Shown one piece after another: positions 62,322 through 64,000 of a stretch of 64,000 nt of DNA; the first letter of the stretch is position 1, and the number at the start of each line of letters is the position of its first letter. The notes beneath the pieces are model-generated. The model made no database searches, was not told where the DNA came from, and saw nothing but the letters and a program-made list of their open reading frames with translations. Position numbers and translations under genes: made by a program. Source of the DNA: an uncultured Bacteroidota bacterium (lineage in GTDB: Bacteria > Bacteroidota > Bacteroidia > Chitinophagales > Chitinophagaceae). The stretch spans positions 1 to 64,000 of the forward strand of contig CAIRYK010000043.1 in the NCBI GenBank assembly GCA_903882805.1. The letters run 5' to 3'.

Positions 62322-63497
62322 ATGAACAACACAACCAAATTAATTCATAGCGTTCCAGTCGATCCACTTACCGGTTCTATTTCAGTGCCTATTTACCAAA
62401 CATCTACCTTTGTACAAGACGCCCCTGGCGAAAACAAAGGATATGACTATGCCCGCAGTAATAACCCCACCCGTGCTGCCTTTGAAAGCATAGTAGCTGA
62501 ACTGGAAGGTGGCGCCGGAGCTTCGGCTTTTGCAAGCGGTCTTGCCGCTATAGATGCTGTGGTTAAACTGCTGGAAACAGGCGACGAAATACTGGCTGTA
62601 GACGATATTTATGGCGGAGCTTTTCGTTTATTCACCCATATCTACGCAAAATTCGGTATAACTGTTAACTATGTAGACACAACAGATGCCGGAAATGTGC
62701 TGGACGCGATAAATCCCAAAACAAAGTTGGTGTGGCTGGAAACACCAACAAACCCTACCTTGAAAATAAGCGATATTGAGGCAATAGGTAAAATAGCCAA
62801 ACAAAATGGCGCGCTATTGTGTGTAGACAACACTTTTGCCTCGCCGGCGCTACAGCAGCCTATTAAGCTGGGAGCCGACATTGTTGTGCACAGCGCTACA
62901 AAATATCTGGGCGGCCACAGCGATCTGATTGCCGGAATTGTGGTTTGTAAAACACAGGAACTGGCCGACAAAATAAAATTTATACAAAACGCGAGCGGCG
63001 CAATACTGTCGCCGCAAGATAGCTGGCTGGCCATACGTGGAGTGGAAACACTGTATTTGCGTGTCCAGGAGCATTCTAAAAACGCGCTAACTATTGCCCG
63101 TTTTCTGGAATCGCACCCTGCCATTGATAAAGTTTACTATCCAGGCTTGAAGGCGCACCTAAACCATGATATAGCTACCCAACAACAATCGGCCTTTGGC
63201 GGTATCATTTCATTTACATTGAAAAATGATACGGAAGCTGCCGCTAAAACGGTTGTTTGCAGTACTTCGTTATTTAAACTTGCAGAAAGTCTGGGAGGTG
63301 TGAAGAGCTTGCTATGCCATCCAGCAACGATGACACATAAGAACATACCAGCTGAAAAAAGAAGATCGAGCGGTGTTGCGGATAGCCTTATCAGACTCAG
63401 TGTAGGATTGGAACATCCGGACGACCTGATTGCAGATATTGATCAGGCTCTTTTGAAAAGCGCAGTCACCAACAGAAAGCTGGCCGAAATAGCATAA
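62322..63497 (+). CDS. Cystathionine gamma-synthase family PLP enzyme (methionine pathway)
   Basis: 391 residues, fold type I PLP enzyme (Cys/Met metabolism family). PLP Lys194 in HSATKYLGGHSDLIAG, Tyr/Arg in DYARSNNPTR (about 46-55), the sugar-phosphate-like GLAAIDAV loop, and SLGGVKSLLCHPATMTH (about 327-343) are typical. It condenses an activated homoserine with cysteine or sulfide; CGS, cystathionine lyase and O-acetylhomoserine sulfhydrylase cannot be told apart safely by eye, but regulation by the upstream SAM-I riboswitch supports a methionine biosynthesis role. Confidence 0.93.
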   Translation: MNNTTKLIHSVPVDPLTGSISVPIYQTSTFVQDAPGENKGYDYARSNNPTRAAFESIVAELEGGAGASAFASGLAAIDAVVKLLETGDEILAVDDIYGGAFRLFTHIYAKFGITVNYVDTTDAGNVLDAINPKTKLVWLETPTNPTLKISDIEAIGKIAKQNGALLCVDNTFASPALQQPIKLGADIVVHSATKYLGGHSDLIAGIVVCKTQELADKIKFIQNASGAILSPQDSWLAIRGVETLYLRVQEHSKNALTIARFLESHPAIDKVYYPGLKAHLNHDIATQQQSAFGGIISFTLKNDTEAAAKTVVCSTSLFKLAESLGGVKSLLCHPATMTHKNIPAEKRRSSGVADSLIRLSVGLEHPDDLIADIDQALLKSAVTNRKLAEIA

Positions 63498-63585
63498 CTG
63501 CATGTACCCACCCAAGCGCAATAACAGCATGCCCCTTTATTCATTACCCACTTTGAAAATAATCTAATCAACAAAAACTGAAACA

Positions 63586-64000
63586 ATGTCTATACAAAAT
63601 CAACATACACAGCTTACTATTGGCCTATTTGGCTTTGGCGTAGTAGGCGAAGGACTTTATAAAACACTGGAACAAACACCCGGACTACAAGCGCAAATAA
63701 AAAAAGTGTGCATAAAGCATGGCGACAAACCCAGAAATGCGCCATACGATCTGTTTACCACCAATGCCTCAGAATTACTGAACGACCAGGAAATAAATGT
63801 AATTGTAGAACTAATAGACGATGCAGACGCCGCCTACCGTATTGTAACTACAGCGCTAAAACGCAAGAAAGCTGTGGTAAGCGCCAATAAAAAAATGATT
63901 GCCGAGCATATTGCCGAACTAATACTACTGCAAGAAACGTACGGCGCGCCGTTTCTATACGAAGCTGCATGCTGCGCAAGTATTCCGGTAATCAGAAATC
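63586..64000 (+). CDS. Homoserine dehydrogenase, N-terminal part (3' end outside window)
   Basis: The first 138 residues are present from the ATG at 63586; the frame is open to the window edge. Nucleotide-binding GLFGFGVVGEGLYKTL (about 13-28), IVELIDDADAA, the conserved KAVVSANKKMIAEH (about 95-108) with its Lys, and YEAACCASIPVIRN (about 125-138), corresponding to the usual Glu-Ala-x-Val-Gly-Gly-Gly-Ile-Pro segment. It reduces aspartate semialdehyde to homoserine, supplying the substrate for the enzyme 88 bp upstream. Probably under the same riboswitch. No aspartokinase part is fused at the N-terminus. Confidence 0.9.
   Translation, partial: MSIQNQHTQLTIGLFGFGVVGEGLYKTLEQTPGLQAQIKKVCIKHGDKPRNAPYDLFTTNASELLNDQEINVIVELIDDADAAYRIVTTALKRKKAVVSANKKMIAEHIAELILLQETYGAPFLYEAACCASIPVIRN

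Noticed and set aside
1-64000. tRNA, rRNA, CRISPR arrays, insertion sequences, prophage
   Set aside because: Read through all intergenic gaps; no cloverleaf with a CCA-like end, repeat-spacer array, transposase or phage gene was found.

Overview
The window comes from a member of the phylum Bacteroidota, most likely a Chitinophagales-type lineage; the genus cannot be read from the sequence alone. Evidence: TAnnTTTG-type -7 promoter elements with few Shine-Dalgarno sites, two secreted proteins with type IX secretion C-terminal sorting domains, the gliding genes gldF and gldG, a short ProS of the archaeal/eukaryotic-like type, a HYC_CC_PP-type small protein, and a SAM-I riboswitch ahead of methionine genes. 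It is gene-dense chromosomal DNA with about 51 protein genes. I found no rRNA, tRNA, CRISPR array, insertion sequence or prophage.

Layout. 1-5.7 kb: the end of a sensor kinase, proS, a Tyr/Trp/Gly-rich secreted protein, a FadL-like outer-membrane protein and a small membrane protein. 5.8-10.8 kb: a methylmalonyl-CoA mutase catalytic subunit without a B12 domain, a biotin carboxylase (together a likely propionyl-CoA to succinyl-CoA route) and NAD synthetase. 10.9-19 kb, minus strand: gldF-gldG-DUF4340, a VIT-type metal transporter and two POT peptide transporters. 19.3-28.1 kb: purD, a GT4 glycosyltransferase, then a compact RiPP-like set (PqqD-like recognition element, lasso-B2-like peptidase, HprK-like kinase, sulfotransferase), followed by a hydrolase, an unrecognised protein and a polytopic membrane protein. 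28.1-36.3 kb, minus strand: inositol monophosphatase/TolC, thymidine kinase, waaA, and an MBOAT/SGNH acylation pair with DUF445. 36.5-47.3 kb: GT2, ahcY, yraN, a phosphosugar isomerase, a methyltransferase, a large GT2/GT-C/TPR fusion and an AAA-ATPase/WYL-regulator pair. 47.4-61.9 kb: T9SS cargo proteins, an SDR, a lipase, DinB, a Crp-type regulator, a papain-type peptidase, a desaturase, PNP and a small metal-related trio (HYC_CC_PP, HMA, outer-membrane protein). 62-64 kb: SAM-I riboswitch with terminator, a cystathionine gamma-synthase family gene and the start of homoserine dehydrogenase.

Most of the window is housekeeping and envelope biology. The least explained piece is 22.1-24.7 kb: it has three accessory proteins typical of lasso-type RiPP clusters plus a sulfotransferase, but no cyclase and no recognisable precursor. 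Second are the AAA-WYL pair and the three-domain glycosyltransferase fusion. Gene boundaries are well supported: convergent genes are separated by long perfect stem-loops, and several upstream TTG starts are excluded because a -7 promoter element overlaps or lies downstream of them.
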